In this document: one piece after another, positions 32,320-40,347 of the stretch
How positions within the stretch are numbered: position 1 is the first letter of the stretch
Layout: each line of letters starts with the position of its first letter
Source: Kosmotoga olearia TBF 19.5.1
Lineage (GTDB): Bacteria; Thermotogota; Thermotogae; Petrotogales; Kosmotogaceae
Direction: 5' to 3'
NCBI RefSeq assembly: GCF_000023325.1
Contig: NC_012785.1
Location: 1,922,001-1,986,000, forward strand
Length of the DNA stretch: 64,000 nucleotides
The notes under the pieces: model-generated
Told to the model about the DNA's origin: nothing
What the model saw: only the letters and a program-made list of their open reading frames with translations
Database searches by the model: none
Translations under genes and position numbers: made by a program

Positions 32320-33264
32320 ATGATGAAAGGTTGTTCAGACCGTCTTGAAATGGTGAGAAGTTATTTAGTGGACGAAACTTACAGAGACGCGTTATTAGTC
32401 CAGAGCGAACTTTTGAAAGGCTTGAGGGAAACTCTTGACGCCAAAGGTTTTGTCGAAATTCTTCCTGTTATTCTCTCTCCCATTACCGATCCGCTGAACC
32501 ACGAGGTGTTTGACGCCAGTGTGGAATACTACGGCCAGAATTATGCTGTAACGAAATCTATGATACTTCACAAACAGATAAGTGTTCTTGTACACGAAAA
32601 GATATACAGCGTATCGCCGAATGTTCGTCTCGAAACAGCCGATAAGGCAGATTCAGGCCGACACCTTTTTGAATTTGTGCAGCTGGATATGGAAGTCGCC
32701 GGAGCTTCCAGGGACGAGATAATGGATGTAATGGAAGATGCAATAATCTATGCGATAAGAAATGTTTTGTCTAAATATCCATGGGTTAAAGAGAAATACC
32801 ATCCGACATTGAAAGTTCCCGCAAAACCTTTCAAAAGGATAACGGTGAAAGAAGCGGTGGAAAAGTATGGAGAAGCTTTTGAAAGTGGTCTTTCAAAGGA
32901 TATTGATGAACCTGTCTGGCTCATAGACATTCCGTTGCTCAACAGAGAATTCTACGATAAACAGGACCCGGAAAGACCGGATGTGTTGCTTGATTTTGAT
33001 CTTATATATCCTGAAGGTTTCGGTGAAGGAATATCGGGTGGAGAAAGGGAACACGAATATGAACAGATAATCAGGAGAATGAAATTAAAGGGAACGAGCC
33101 CGGAAGAATATACGGACTATCTTGAACTGGCAAAACAGGGGGTTTTAAAACCGTCTGCCGGTTGCGGGATAGGTATAGAAAGATTTACAAGGTACGTTAT
33201 GGGACTTGAACACGTGCGGCAGACGAGACTTTTCGCCAAAGTTCCGGGAGAAAGCGCACTTTAA
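32320..33264 (+). CDS. asnA: Archaeal-type asparagine synthetase (class II aaRS-like)
   Basis: The 314-residue protein is the catalytic core of an AspRS/AsnRS-like class II synthetase without the anticodon-binding domain. Motif 2 region is visible in ADKADSGRHLFEFVQLDMEV and motif 3 in AGCGIGIERFTRYVM; HEVFDASVEYYGQNYAVTKSM is the loop before motif 2. Proteins of this size and layout are the archaeal asparagine synthetases (AsnRS paralogues) that make Asn from Asp, ATP and ammonia. It differs from the E. coli AsnA lineage. ATG 32320 has SD AAAGGAGG; a second ATG follows at once. The Asn-codon attenuator upstream independently supports a role in asparagine supply. A truncated-synthetase role other than Asn synthesis is less likely. 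Confidence 0.85.
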   Translation: MMKGCSDRLEMVRSYLVDETYRDALLVQSELLKGLRETLDAKGFVEILPVILSPITDPLNHEVFDASVEYYGQNYAVTKSMILHKQISVLVHEKIYSVSPNVRLETADKADSGRHLFEFVQLDMEVAGASRDEIMDVMEDAIIYAIRNVLSKYPWVKEKYHPTLKVPAKPFKRITVKEAVEKYGEAFESGLSKDIDEPVWLIDIPLLNREFYDKQDPERPDVLLDFDLIYPEGFGEGISGGEREHEYEQIIRRMKLKGTSPEEYTDYLELAKQGVLKPSAGCGIGIERFTRYVMGLEHVRQTRLFAKVPGESAL

Positions 33265-33362
33265 TCCTGCGATGAAAAAATTTTAGGAGATTCTACGATG
33301 TTTTTTCAAAACCCTCCGGGGCTGCTATTATAGGAATGAGCCCATAGAAAGGTGGGAAAAGT

Positions 33363-34205
33363 ATGGCGCACAGAATTCTCCGGAAAAGAAAGCTAGCCCC
33401 GGGGGTTTATGAATTCTGGATAGAACATGAACAGATTTCAAAATATGCTAAGCCGGGTCAATTTCTAATTATTCGATCGAATGAAAAAGGCGAGCGAATT
33501 CCTTTAACCATTGTGGAGGCTTCAAAAAACGCTGTACGAGTCATAGTTAAATGCATAGGAAAATCCACCTACATGATGGCAATGATGAACGAAGGAGATG
33601 AATTTCTGGATGTTGTCGGCCCTCTCGGCAATCCAAGCGAAATAGATTACTATGGGCATGTAACTGTCATAGGTGGAGGTGTCGGGATAGCTCCCCTTCT
33701 TCCTATAACGAGAGCTCTTAAGAAGGCAAAAAATCGGATAACAGCGATACTTGGGGCAGCAACGGCTGAGCAATTGATCCTGAAAGATGAGTTTGAAGAA
33801 ACGGTGGATAATCTTATCCTTACGACGGATGATGGAACTTTTGGTAAGAAAGGGCTCGTAACGGAGAGACTCGAAGAATTAATAGCTTCGGGTGACAAAC
33901 CCGACATTATCTGGGCGATAGGTCCTACGGTGATGATGAAGTTTGTTTCCCTTATCGCAGCGAGAGAAAATATTCTTTGCTGGGCTTCGCTTAATCCCAT
34001 TATGGTCGATGGAACCGGAATGTGCGGAGCCTGCAGGGTGGAAGTTGACGGCCATATGAAGTTCGCGTGTGTAGATGGTCCGGAATTTGATGGAAGGAAG
34101 GTCAACTGGAACGAATTGATAAAACGCCAGCATCAATACATGGAAGAAGAAAGAAAAGCGCTTGAGGCTTTTAAGAAAAAGGCTGGTGATCTCTCATGGC
34201 TGTGA
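33363..34205 (+). CDS. nfnA: NfnA-like small subunit of NADH-dependent ferredoxin:NADP+ oxidoreductase
   Basis: The 280-residue flavoprotein has an FAD-binding beta-barrel (GQFLIIRSNEKGERIPLTI), an NAD-binding Rossmann part (VTVIGGGVGIAPLLPITRAL) and a C-terminal [2Fe-2S] motif (MVDGTGMCGACRVEV... KFACVDGPEF). It matches NfnA/SudB-type subunits. With NfnB it couples ferredoxin, NADH and NADP+ by flavin-based electron bifurcation, balancing redox in fermentative Thermotogota. It overlaps nfnB by 10 nt. ATG 33363 has the SD AAAGGTGG. TATTAT at 33328-33333 may be its -10 box. Confidence 0.9.
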   Translation: MAHRILRKRKLAPGVYEFWIEHEQISKYAKPGQFLIIRSNEKGERIPLTIVEASKNAVRVIVKCIGKSTYMMAMMNEGDEFLDVVGPLGNPSEIDYYGHVTVIGGGVGIAPLLPITRALKKAKNRITAILGAATAEQLILKDEFEETVDNLILTTDDGTFGKKGLVTERLEELIASGDKPDIIWAIGPTVMMKFVSLIAARENILCWASLNPIMVDGTGMCGACRVEVDGHMKFACVDGPEFDGRKVNWNELIKRQHQYMEEERKALEAFKKKAGDLSWL

Positions 34206-35602
34206 GCAGACCCAAGAAAGTTCCGATGCCTGAATTACCACCACACGAAAGAATAGTGTCTTTTAAAGAAGTTGCTTTAGGGTACACAGAAGAGCAGGCT
34301 GTTGTAGAAGCCCAGCGTTGCCTTCAGTGTAAAGTACCACTGTGTATTCAAGGATGCCCCGTTGGTATTGATATTCCCGGATTCATCCGAGCCATAAGCG
34401 AAAGGGATTTTGACAGTGGAATAAAGATATTAAAGGATAGCAACAGCTTACCCGCGATCACAGGGAGAGTATGTCCACAGGAAAAGCAATGTGAGGCAAA
34501 ATGCGTGCTTGGAAAGATCAAAGGGACTGAACCGGTAGCCATAGGCAGGATGGAGAGGTTTCTGGCGGATATGGATCTCAAAGCCTGCCCTAAATCGGTG
34601 CAACGGGTGAGGAAAAACAAAGGTAATGTGGCGGTTATCGGAGCGGGGCCCGCGGGACTTACCGTTGCCGGCGACCTGGCGAAACTCGGATATGAGGTAA
34701 CGGTTTTTGAGGCTTTTCACAAGGCCGGTGGAGTGCTTGTTTATGGAATCCCGGAATTCAGGCTTCCAAAAGATATAGTACAGAAGGAAGTCGAGTATGT
34801 TCAATCGCTGGGAGTCAAATTTGTTTACAATCAAATCATCGGAAGAACTATTCCTTTTGAAGAATTGAGGAATGAGTATGACGCTATATTTATAGGCATC
34901 GGTGCCGGGGCACCAAGATTCATGGGGATACCCGGTTCGAATCTCAATAACATATACTCGGCCAGTGAATTTCTGACACGTGTTAACTTAATGAGGGCAA
35001 ACCGGTTTCCTGAGTACGATACACCCGTTAAGATTTCCGATAGGGTTGCGGTTATCGGTGCAGGGAACGTCTCCATGGATGCCGCAAGGACAGCCAAAAG
35101 GCTCGGTGCAAAAGAGGTTACCATAATCTACCGCAGGAGTGAAGCCGAAATGCCTGCAAGGCTTGAAGAATATCACCATGCCCTTGAAGAAGAGATAAAA
35201 TTCTTCTGGCTAACACAACCGGTGGAATACATTGGCGACATAAACAACAATGTCAGGAAAATGAGATGTGTCAGGATGGAATTGGGATCTCCGGATGAAT
35301 CAGGTCGAAGAAGACCGATTCCCATTGAGGGATCGGAGTTCGAGATAGAGATCGATCTTGTCATAGAAGCCATAGGCCAAAAAGCCAATGCTGTTTTGAA
35401 AACAGGCTTTCCGGGATTGAAACTCAATCGTTGGGGTTATATCGATGCTGATCCCGAGACAGGTCAGACCAATCTTGAAGGCGTTTTTGCAGGAGGCGAC
35501 ATAGTAACAGGAGCCGCAACGGTTATAGAAGCCATGGGTGCGGGGAAAAAGGCTGCTAAGGCGATTGGGGAGTATCTGCTGAAAGCCAGCAAAGCTGGCT
35601 GA
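34196..35602 (+). CDS. nfnB: NfnB-like large subunit (glutamate synthase beta-like oxidoreductase)
   Basis: The 468-residue protein has the N-terminal [4Fe-4S]-binding region with two Cys sets (QRCLQCKVPLCIQGCPVGI and GRVCPQEKQCEAKCVLG), an FAD motif (VAVIGAGPAGLTVAGDLAKLGY) and an NADP motif (VAVIGAGNVSMDAARTAKRLGA), ending with EGVFAGGDIVTGAATVIEAM. It is homologous to the GltD/GltA small chain, but pairing with nfnA indicates NfnB. The last codons (35585-35602) are the first hairpin of repeat locus C, GCCAGC-AAA-GCTGGC, which encodes the terminal residues; the repeat family has therefore entered the coding end. Confidence 0.9.
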   Translation: MAVSRPKKVPMPELPPHERIVSFKEVALGYTEEQAVVEAQRCLQCKVPLCIQGCPVGIDIPGFIRAISERDFDSGIKILKDSNSLPAITGRVCPQEKQCEAKCVLGKIKGTEPVAIGRMERFLADMDLKACPKSVQRVRKNKGNVAVIGAGPAGLTVAGDLAKLGYEVTVFEAFHKAGGVLVYGIPEFRLPKDIVQKEVEYVQSLGVKFVYNQIIGRTIPFEELRNEYDAIFIGIGAGAPRFMGIPGSNLNNIYSASEFLTRVNLMRANRFPEYDTPVKISDRVAVIGAGNVSMDAARTAKRLGAKEVTIIYRRSEAEMPARLEEYHHALEEEIKFFWLTQPVEYIGDINNNVRKMRCVRMELGSPDESGRRRPIPIEGSEFEIEIDLVIEAIGQKANAVLKTGFPGLKLNRWGYIDADPETGQTNLEGVFAGGDIVTGAATVIEAMGAGKKAAKAIGEYLLKASKAG

Positions 35603-35719
35603 AGTGCTGGACTACGTCCAGGAGGCTCACGACGTTGTCAGTTGATGGAGCGATGCGAACCGCAAGCGGTTGTCACGAACTCCTGGTAAGAATCGAGAGT
35701 CCGAGAGTCCGAGAACCGA
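35585..35719 (+). repeat. Mini-hairpin array, locus C left part
   Basis: GCCAGC-AAA-GCTGGC (35585-35599, overlapping the nfnB stop) and CTGGAC-TAC-GTCCAG (35607-35621) are 22 nt apart. AACCGC-AA-GCGGTT (35658-35671) follows, then the tail with repeated GAGTCCGA, ending GAGAACCGA at 35719. The IS110 element interrupts the array here; it resumes at 37232. Confidence 0.85.
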
Positions 35720-35734
35720 TGTAGGAGTAAAATA

Positions 35735-35885
35735 AAGGAGGCAGTCAGGAGGAAGAGAGGAACAGAGAACCGATCCGCCATAAGAGCGACTGCTTCTCAC
35801 ACTCCCTCTTCCATCCTGGGAGTACTAGAGGATCAATAGTAGGATATCGGGGGAAACCCAGGAACGCTACATCGATTAACCTGTA
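35735..35885 (+). ncRNA. Candidate IS110 bridge RNA
   Basis: The noncoding leader between the left end and the transposase holds four segments that fit the bridge RNA model. GAGAACCGAT (35765-35774) equals the left target. CCCTCT (35804-35809) is complementary to AGAGGG of the right target. ATAGTAGG (35836-35843) equals the right end of the element, which is the left donor. CTACATC (35867-35873) is complementary to GATGTAG, the core plus left end, which is the right donor. AGGA.GGAAGAG (from about 35748) can pair with CTCTTCCATCCT (35805-35816) to enclose the target pair. The exact 5' and 3' limits are estimates. Confidence 0.75.
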
Positions 35886-35921
35886 CTCATTGACTGCACA
35901 ATGTTTTTTGGAGGAATCAGT

Positions 35922-37214
35922 ATGGATATTGTGGGAATTGACTGGTCGTGGAATTTTCACACCTGCTATTCTATCGAACAGGATAAGGTTTTTAAGATCA
36001 AGGATGGTATAGCGGGGTATGAGAAGTTGTTGAAGATGGTATCAGAAGACGCTGTTTTCGTCATTGAGGAAAGTTTTAATCGTTTGGGAGATTTCTTGCT
36101 ATCCAGAGGGAAAGAGGTTTATCTCCTGCCACCAAAAAGGTCAAAGGAAGCCAGAGGCTATCATTCGAACGGCGTGAAGACAGATTCAACAGATGCCAGG
36201 TGTATCGCCCTTACCTACAAAGAACACCCGGAATATTGTATCAAGGCAACACATGACGAACTCGGCATGCTTTTCAGGGAATTATTGAGGCATTACAGGT
36301 ACTATACCGACATGTCCTCAAGACTTAAGAACAAACTTCAAAACGAACTTCATAATTATTTCCCTGAATATGCTAGGGTGATGGGTAATTCTTGGACAGA
36401 TTGTGACGGGAGGATATTCCTGCTCACCATATGCCCGGATGTAACCGAACTCAGGAAGATTTCTGACAAGGAGATAAATAGACATTTCAAAGCGAATCAT
36501 CTACGCTACACATCCTCATTGAAAAGAAAGGTCAAAGAACTCAGGGAAAAAGCCATTGACTGGGGCATGTCGAAATACACCAGGGACATGATCGCGAATG
36601 TTGCCACACAACTTCTGGAAGCAAAAAGAGAGAAAAAGAAAATAACAAAAGAGATGGAGAAAGAACTACGTAAATCGAAATACAACATAATACTGACGCT
36701 CCCGGGTGTTGGAGTAGCTACAGGAATGGCATTAGTAACAGCATTTCTTACACACGAATTCAAAAATTACAGGGATTTCCAGAAGTATTGTGGAACTATG
36801 CCAATAGTATCCCAGAGTGGTAATTTTCGCATGTGCAGGATGAGGAAAAACTGTGACAAGAAACTCAGAGGCATTCTCCATATGATGGCGATAAACGCGA
36901 AGAAATGCGGAGCATGGATGAAAGGCTACTATGACAAGAAGACAAATAAAGAGGGCAAGAAACCATCTCTTGCCCTCAGAGCATTGGCGAACATCCTCGT
37001 CAAGATAGCCTTCGCCATGCTAAGAAACCTAAAAGCCTACGATGAGGAACTCTTCCTTTCCTCACGTGGGAACAAGAGTCCTCGGTTAAATTATACAACA
37101 AGAAATAGCATACCGGGGACTAAAAAAATGAAGAAAGAAAAGTTATCCCTGCCTGTCTCTGTTGCTCAAACCAACTGCCATTTGGGAACAGTTTCAGGTA
37201 GTCTGTCTCCTTGA
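35922..37214 (+). CDS. IS110-family DEDD recombinase
   Basis: The product is 430 residues from ATG 35922 (SD GGAGG 7 nt upstream); the frame opens at 35901 without an SD. The N-terminal RuvC-like DEDD domain starts MDIVGIDWSWNFHTCY (first Asp), with a Glu in AVFVIEESFNRLGDF and Asp residues in GVKTDSTDARCIAL. A coiled helical region follows (about 200-255). The C-terminal transposase_20 domain has LTLPGVGVATGMALVTAF and the serine segment MPIVSQSGNF. IS110 recombinases act with a bridge RNA that specifies target and donor. The sequence is intact, so the element may be active. Confidence 0.92.
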   Translation: MDIVGIDWSWNFHTCYSIEQDKVFKIKDGIAGYEKLLKMVSEDAVFVIEESFNRLGDFLLSRGKEVYLLPPKRSKEARGYHSNGVKTDSTDARCIALTYKEHPEYCIKATHDELGMLFRELLRHYRYYTDMSSRLKNKLQNELHNYFPEYARVMGNSWTDCDGRIFLLTICPDVTELRKISDKEINRHFKANHLRYTSSLKRKVKELREKAIDWGMSKYTRDMIANVATQLLEAKREKKKITKEMEKELRKSKYNIILTLPGVGVATGMALVTAFLTHEFKNYRDFQKYCGTMPIVSQSGNFRMCRMRKNCDKKLRGILHMMAINAKKCGAWMKGYYDKKTNKEGKKPSLALRALANILVKIAFAMLRNLKAYDEELFLSSRGNKSPRLNYTTRNSIPGTKKMKKEKLSLPVSVAQTNCHLGTVSGSLSP

Positions 37215-37231
37215 CTTGACATAGTAGGTGA

Positions 37232-37545
37232 GAGGGCCGCTGTGCGGCTGGTGAGCACGCTGCGCGTGGGTGAGCCCAGCTGCGCTGGGGGTGGGCCTGA
37301 CTACGTCAGGGGTGAGCACTCCTTCGGAGTGGGTGAAAACTGCTTCGCGGTTGAAAAAGCAGGTCGCTTGCAGACGCTGTATCTGGCTTCGCCGGGGCTA
37401 TGCTGGGCTTACGCCCAGGCTATGCGTGACTTCGTCACGGCTATGCGCAACTACGTTGCGGCTCTAAAAACGAGAACCGGTAACTGAGATCCGGTAGCCG
37501 CGTAGCGTCCATCTCGGTCTCTCGGTTTCTCGGACTCTCGTGTTT
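37232..37545 (+). repeat. Mini-hairpin array, locus C right part
   Basis: Eleven hairpins have centres at about 37242, 37262, 37282, 37303, 37324, 37345, 37365, 37389, 37410, 37432 and 37453. Examples are CCCAGC-TGC-GCTGGG, CCTGAC-TAC-GTCAGG, CACTCC-TTC-GGAGTG, CGTGAC-TTC-GTCACG and CGCAAC-TAC-GTTGCG. Linkers are GGTGAG-like in the first half and GCTATG in the second. Stem sequences differ between units, while the C-TNC-G centre and the period of about 21 nt are kept. The tail 37507-37542 repeats TCTCGG. The array ends at the 3' end of the convergent degV gene. Confidence 0.9.
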
Positions 37546-37554
37546 TGGATTCCG

Positions 37555-38430
37555 TCAATCCTTCCTCCAGTAAAGCCCGAAACCAGCGGTTCCCGGGCCT
37601 ACGTGGGTGGAGATGACTTTTCCCATGTAGGATACGTCTATCGGGGATCTGACGTTATAAATTTTCTTAAGAGCTTCTTCAAGAGGTCCGATGCCTTCTT
37701 CGTTGTCAGCGTGTACCAGTATCACGTCAACCGATGAACCCTCCGGTACTTCCTCGATGATCTTTTCTATAAGCGTCTTCTGTGCCTTTTTGCTGCCTCT
37801 GACTTTTTTGAAGGGGATCATTTCACCTGTTTTGTGATCGATGTATATTCCAACATTTATGCTTAAGAGATTTCCGACAAAGCCTTGAAATTTTGAAACC
37901 CTTCCACCTTTAACAAGATAATCGAAGTTGGAAACGTAAAATACCGCGTGAAACCTTCCTGAAGCTATTTCGTTTTCAAGGAGTTTTCCAACTTCTTCAA
38001 CGTTTTTCCCTTCGTTCAGGAGTTCACGAGCACGCATAGCGACAAGGGCGTTTACTCCACTTGCTTTTTTGGTGTCAACAACGCGTATCGGTATGTCTAT
38101 CTCTCTTGAAGCGAGGGTCGCTGAATTAAAGGTTCCTGACATGGCCGTTGAAATACAGAGTACCAGTATTTCATCGTATCCACGATTTTTGGCTTCTTGA
38201 TATATCTCAAGAAATTCTGCCGGCGAAGGTTGGGAGGATACGGGAAGTTTATCTGTCTCTCTGAGTTTTTTCCAGTATTCCTTCAAGTCTTTAAGTTCTC
38301 TGGTATCATCGTCTTCTTTATCTCCATTTGGCCATGTGATGTGAAGTGGAACTATGGAAACATCATATTTTTCAAGCCATTCTTTTGGAATATCACCTGT
38401 ACTATCTAAAAGGATTTTTACTTTTTTCAT
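37555..38430 (-). CDS. DegV family fatty-acid-binding protein
   Basis: With ATG 38430 (SD GGAGGAG 7 nt upstream) the protein is 291 residues; the upstream extension to 38451 lacks an SD. The opening KILLDSTGDIPKEWLEKYDVSIVPLHI is the DegV signature, with the lipid-contacting Ser/Thr pair in the first strand. SSQPSPAEFLEIY, ISTAMSGTFNSA and VGPGTAGFGLYW are further conserved DegV segments. DegV/FakB proteins present fatty acids to FakA kinase in Gram-positives; no fakA is visible here. It is convergent with nfnB across repeat locus C. Confidence 0.92.
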   Translation of the reverse strand: MKKVKILLDSTGDIPKEWLEKYDVSIVPLHITWPNGDKEDDDTRELKDLKEYWKKLRETDKLPVSSQPSPAEFLEIYQEAKNRGYDEILVLCISTAMSGTFNSATLASREIDIPIRVVDTKKASGVNALVAMRARELLNEGKNVEEVGKLLENEIASGRFHAVFYVSNFDYLVKGGRVSKFQGFVGNLLSINVGIYIDHKTGEMIPFKKVRGSKKAQKTLIEKIIEEVPEGSSVDVILVHADNEEGIGPLEEALKKIYNVRSPIDVSYMGKVISTHVGPGTAGFGLYWRKD

Positions 38431-38572
38431 TTTTATACTCCTCCATTCCATTTTTCATTCTTCAAAGTTGGTTTCAAAATCTATTTTAACGCTTATTTGT
38501 GATTTTTGCTAACGCACCTTGTAAAACACGGTTAATGTGAATTCATAGATACGATTCCTCATAAGAAAATAG

Positions 38573-38616
38573 CCGGTAGGGCACAACAAATACTAACATT
38601 TTTTATGCCCTACCGG
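38573..38616 (-). terminator. Terminator after the M32 carboxypeptidase gene
   Basis: CCGGTAGGGCA (38573-38583) and TGCCCTACCGG (38606-38616) form a perfect 11-bp stem around a 22-nt A/T-rich loop. On the minus strand it is followed by CTATTTTCTT. Confidence 0.75.
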
Positions 38617-38659
38617 ACAATATTTAATAATTATAACGGGCTTTGTTTCTTAAATAGAC

Positions 38660-40162
38660 TTATATCTCGTATATCTTTGTGTATTTTTCTTTTATATAGC
38701 GAATAAAATATTCGGGATTTAATTCTTCACCTGTACTGATTTTGATGAGCTCTTCAGGAAGATATTTTTTTCCATGACGATGAATGTTTTCCCGCAACCA
38801 TTCTATGAGAACAGCGACGTTTCCTTTCTCAATGTTTTTTCTGAGTTTTGGGATTTCTTCTTCGGCTTTGGCAAAGAGTTGCGCCGCGTAAAGGTTACCC
38901 AACATATAGGATGGGAAATATCCTATCATTCCATTGGCCCAATGAACATCTTGAAGGACACCTTCGGCATCATTCTGAGGTTCTATTCCAAGATATTCTT
39001 TGATCTTTTCGTTCCACGCTCTTGGGAGGTCTTTAACTTCAAGGGATTTGTTTAGCATCGCCTCTTCCAGTTCGAATCTGAGCATTATGTGGAAGTTGTA
39101 GGTAACTTCATCGGCTTCGATACGGATGAGTGAGGGTTCAACGTGGTTTATGGCACGGTAGAATCTGTCCAGCGAAACCCTTCCAAATTGTTTCGGGAAA
39201 ACCTTTTTTATTTCAGGATAGAAGAATTTGAGAAATTCGTAGCTTCGTGCGACCATATTCTCCATCATTCGGGATTGAGATTCGTGGATTCCTAGAGATA
39301 CTGCTCCATATATGGGAGTATATTTGAACTCTTCAGGAAGTCCTTGTTCGTATAGCGCGTGACCGCCTTCATGGAATGTCCCGTACAGAGACGGTTGTAG
39401 AAAGTGCGGATCATACTTTGTGGTGACTCTTACATCGCCGGCACCAAGGCTTATGGTAAATGGATGAACGGTTTCATCCAGGCGGCCGGCTTCAAAATCA
39501 TACCCGATAGCTTTGAGTGCTCTTATAGAAAGTTTTTCCTGTGCCTTTTTCCCGAATCGGCCGTATAGAATTGAAGGATCGGTTTTTCCTTTCTGTTCAA
39601 TTATTTCCCGTAGGAATGGGATGAGTTCCGCTTTCAATGTCTCTATGATTTTCTTTAGTTTTCTGGTTGTTATCCCCGGTTCATATTTATCTAATAGAGC
39701 ATCATAAGGATTTTCTTTATAACCGTAGAGTTCTGCCATTTCGCGCAACATTTCAAGGAGTTCTTCAAGATAGGGTTGGAAGCTTTTGAAATCGTTGTTT
39801 TTCTTTGCCTGTTCCCAGACGGTTTCGCTCTTTGAAGCGGTAATGGTGAATTTCTGAAAGAGTTCCGGCGGAATGGCTTTTGCTTTTTCATATTCCCGCT
39901 TTGCGATTCTGACCATTGCTTTTTCGTTTTCGTCTAAACGGTTGAAGTTATCTTCTTTTTCGAGTTCCCTGATTATTTCACCCGTTTCGTCCGATATGAA
40001 TTTTTTGAAAGCTATCGTAGAAAGGTATCCGATTGCTTCTGATCTTGTTCCGGCACTTTTTGGTGGCATGTAGGTTCTCTGGTCCCAGGCCATTGTTGCA
40101 ACGGCTGCATTAATGAGTTCCAACTCTTTAGACAATGCTTTTAGTTTTTCCAAGGCGTCCAC
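38660..40162 (-). CDS. M32 (Taq-type) metallocarboxypeptidase
   Basis: The 500-residue protein has the zinc site HEGGH (TFHEGGHALYEQGLPEEF, near residue 270) and the family motifs LGIHESQSRMMENM, HVEPSLIRIEADEVTYNFHI and DVRVTTKYD. Length and layout match thermostable M32 carboxypeptidases, which remove C-terminal residues broadly but not Pro. It is cytoplasmic, with no signal. The start is GTG 40162, 7 nt after AAGGAGGG. A TATAAT box (40267-40272 on the minus strand) precedes it. Confidence 0.95.
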   Translation of the reverse strand: MDALEKLKALSKELELINAAVATMAWDQRTYMPPKSAGTRSEAIGYLSTIAFKKFISDETGEIIRELEKEDNFNRLDENEKAMVRIAKREYEKAKAIPPELFQKFTITASKSETVWEQAKKNNDFKSFQPYLEELLEMLREMAELYGYKENPYDALLDKYEPGITTRKLKKIIETLKAELIPFLREIIEQKGKTDPSILYGRFGKKAQEKLSIRALKAIGYDFEAGRLDETVHPFTISLGAGDVRVTTKYDPHFLQPSLYGTFHEGGHALYEQGLPEEFKYTPIYGAVSLGIHESQSRMMENMVARSYEFLKFFYPEIKKVFPKQFGRVSLDRFYRAINHVEPSLIRIEADEVTYNFHIMLRFELEEAMLNKSLEVKDLPRAWNEKIKEYLGIEPQNDAEGVLQDVHWANGMIGYFPSYMLGNLYAAQLFAKAEEEIPKLRKNIEKGNVAVLIEWLRENIHRHGKKYLPEELIKISTGEELNPEYFIRYIKEKYTKIYEI

Positions 40163-40347
40163 TCATTTCCCTCCTTTGAATCATTTGATTCGGTGTGAAA
40201 AGTTTAGAAGATATGATTCGGTGTGGTGAATGATTAGGTTTTGTACAATTTAATCTACGCTCATTAATTATAGCACCTGGTTCGCTAAACCAAGCGATTA
40301 CTTACTATTCTGGCGCTTTTTAGGGATTAAGTAAGGTGTGCTTTGAG

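Larger units (their letters stand above)
35720..37229 (+). mobile_element. IS110-family element inserted in the palindrome array
   Basis: The uninterrupted locus B (complement of 23107-23122) reads GAGAACCGAGAGGGCC. At locus C the same sequence is split: ...GAGAACCGA ends at 35719 and GAGAGGGCC resumes at 37230. This places the element at 35720-37229 (1,510 bp) with the dinucleotide GA at both junctions (35718-35719 and 37230-37231). There are no terminal inverted repeats and no longer duplication, as expected for IS110. The left end is TGTAGGAGTA, the right end ACATAGTAGGT. Confidence 0.9.

Noticed and set aside
37232-37480. Array at locus C as a possible CRISPR
   Set aside because: The conserved part is only about 6 nt of linker and the variable part is palindromic. 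There are no 24-40-nt direct repeats and no cas genes.
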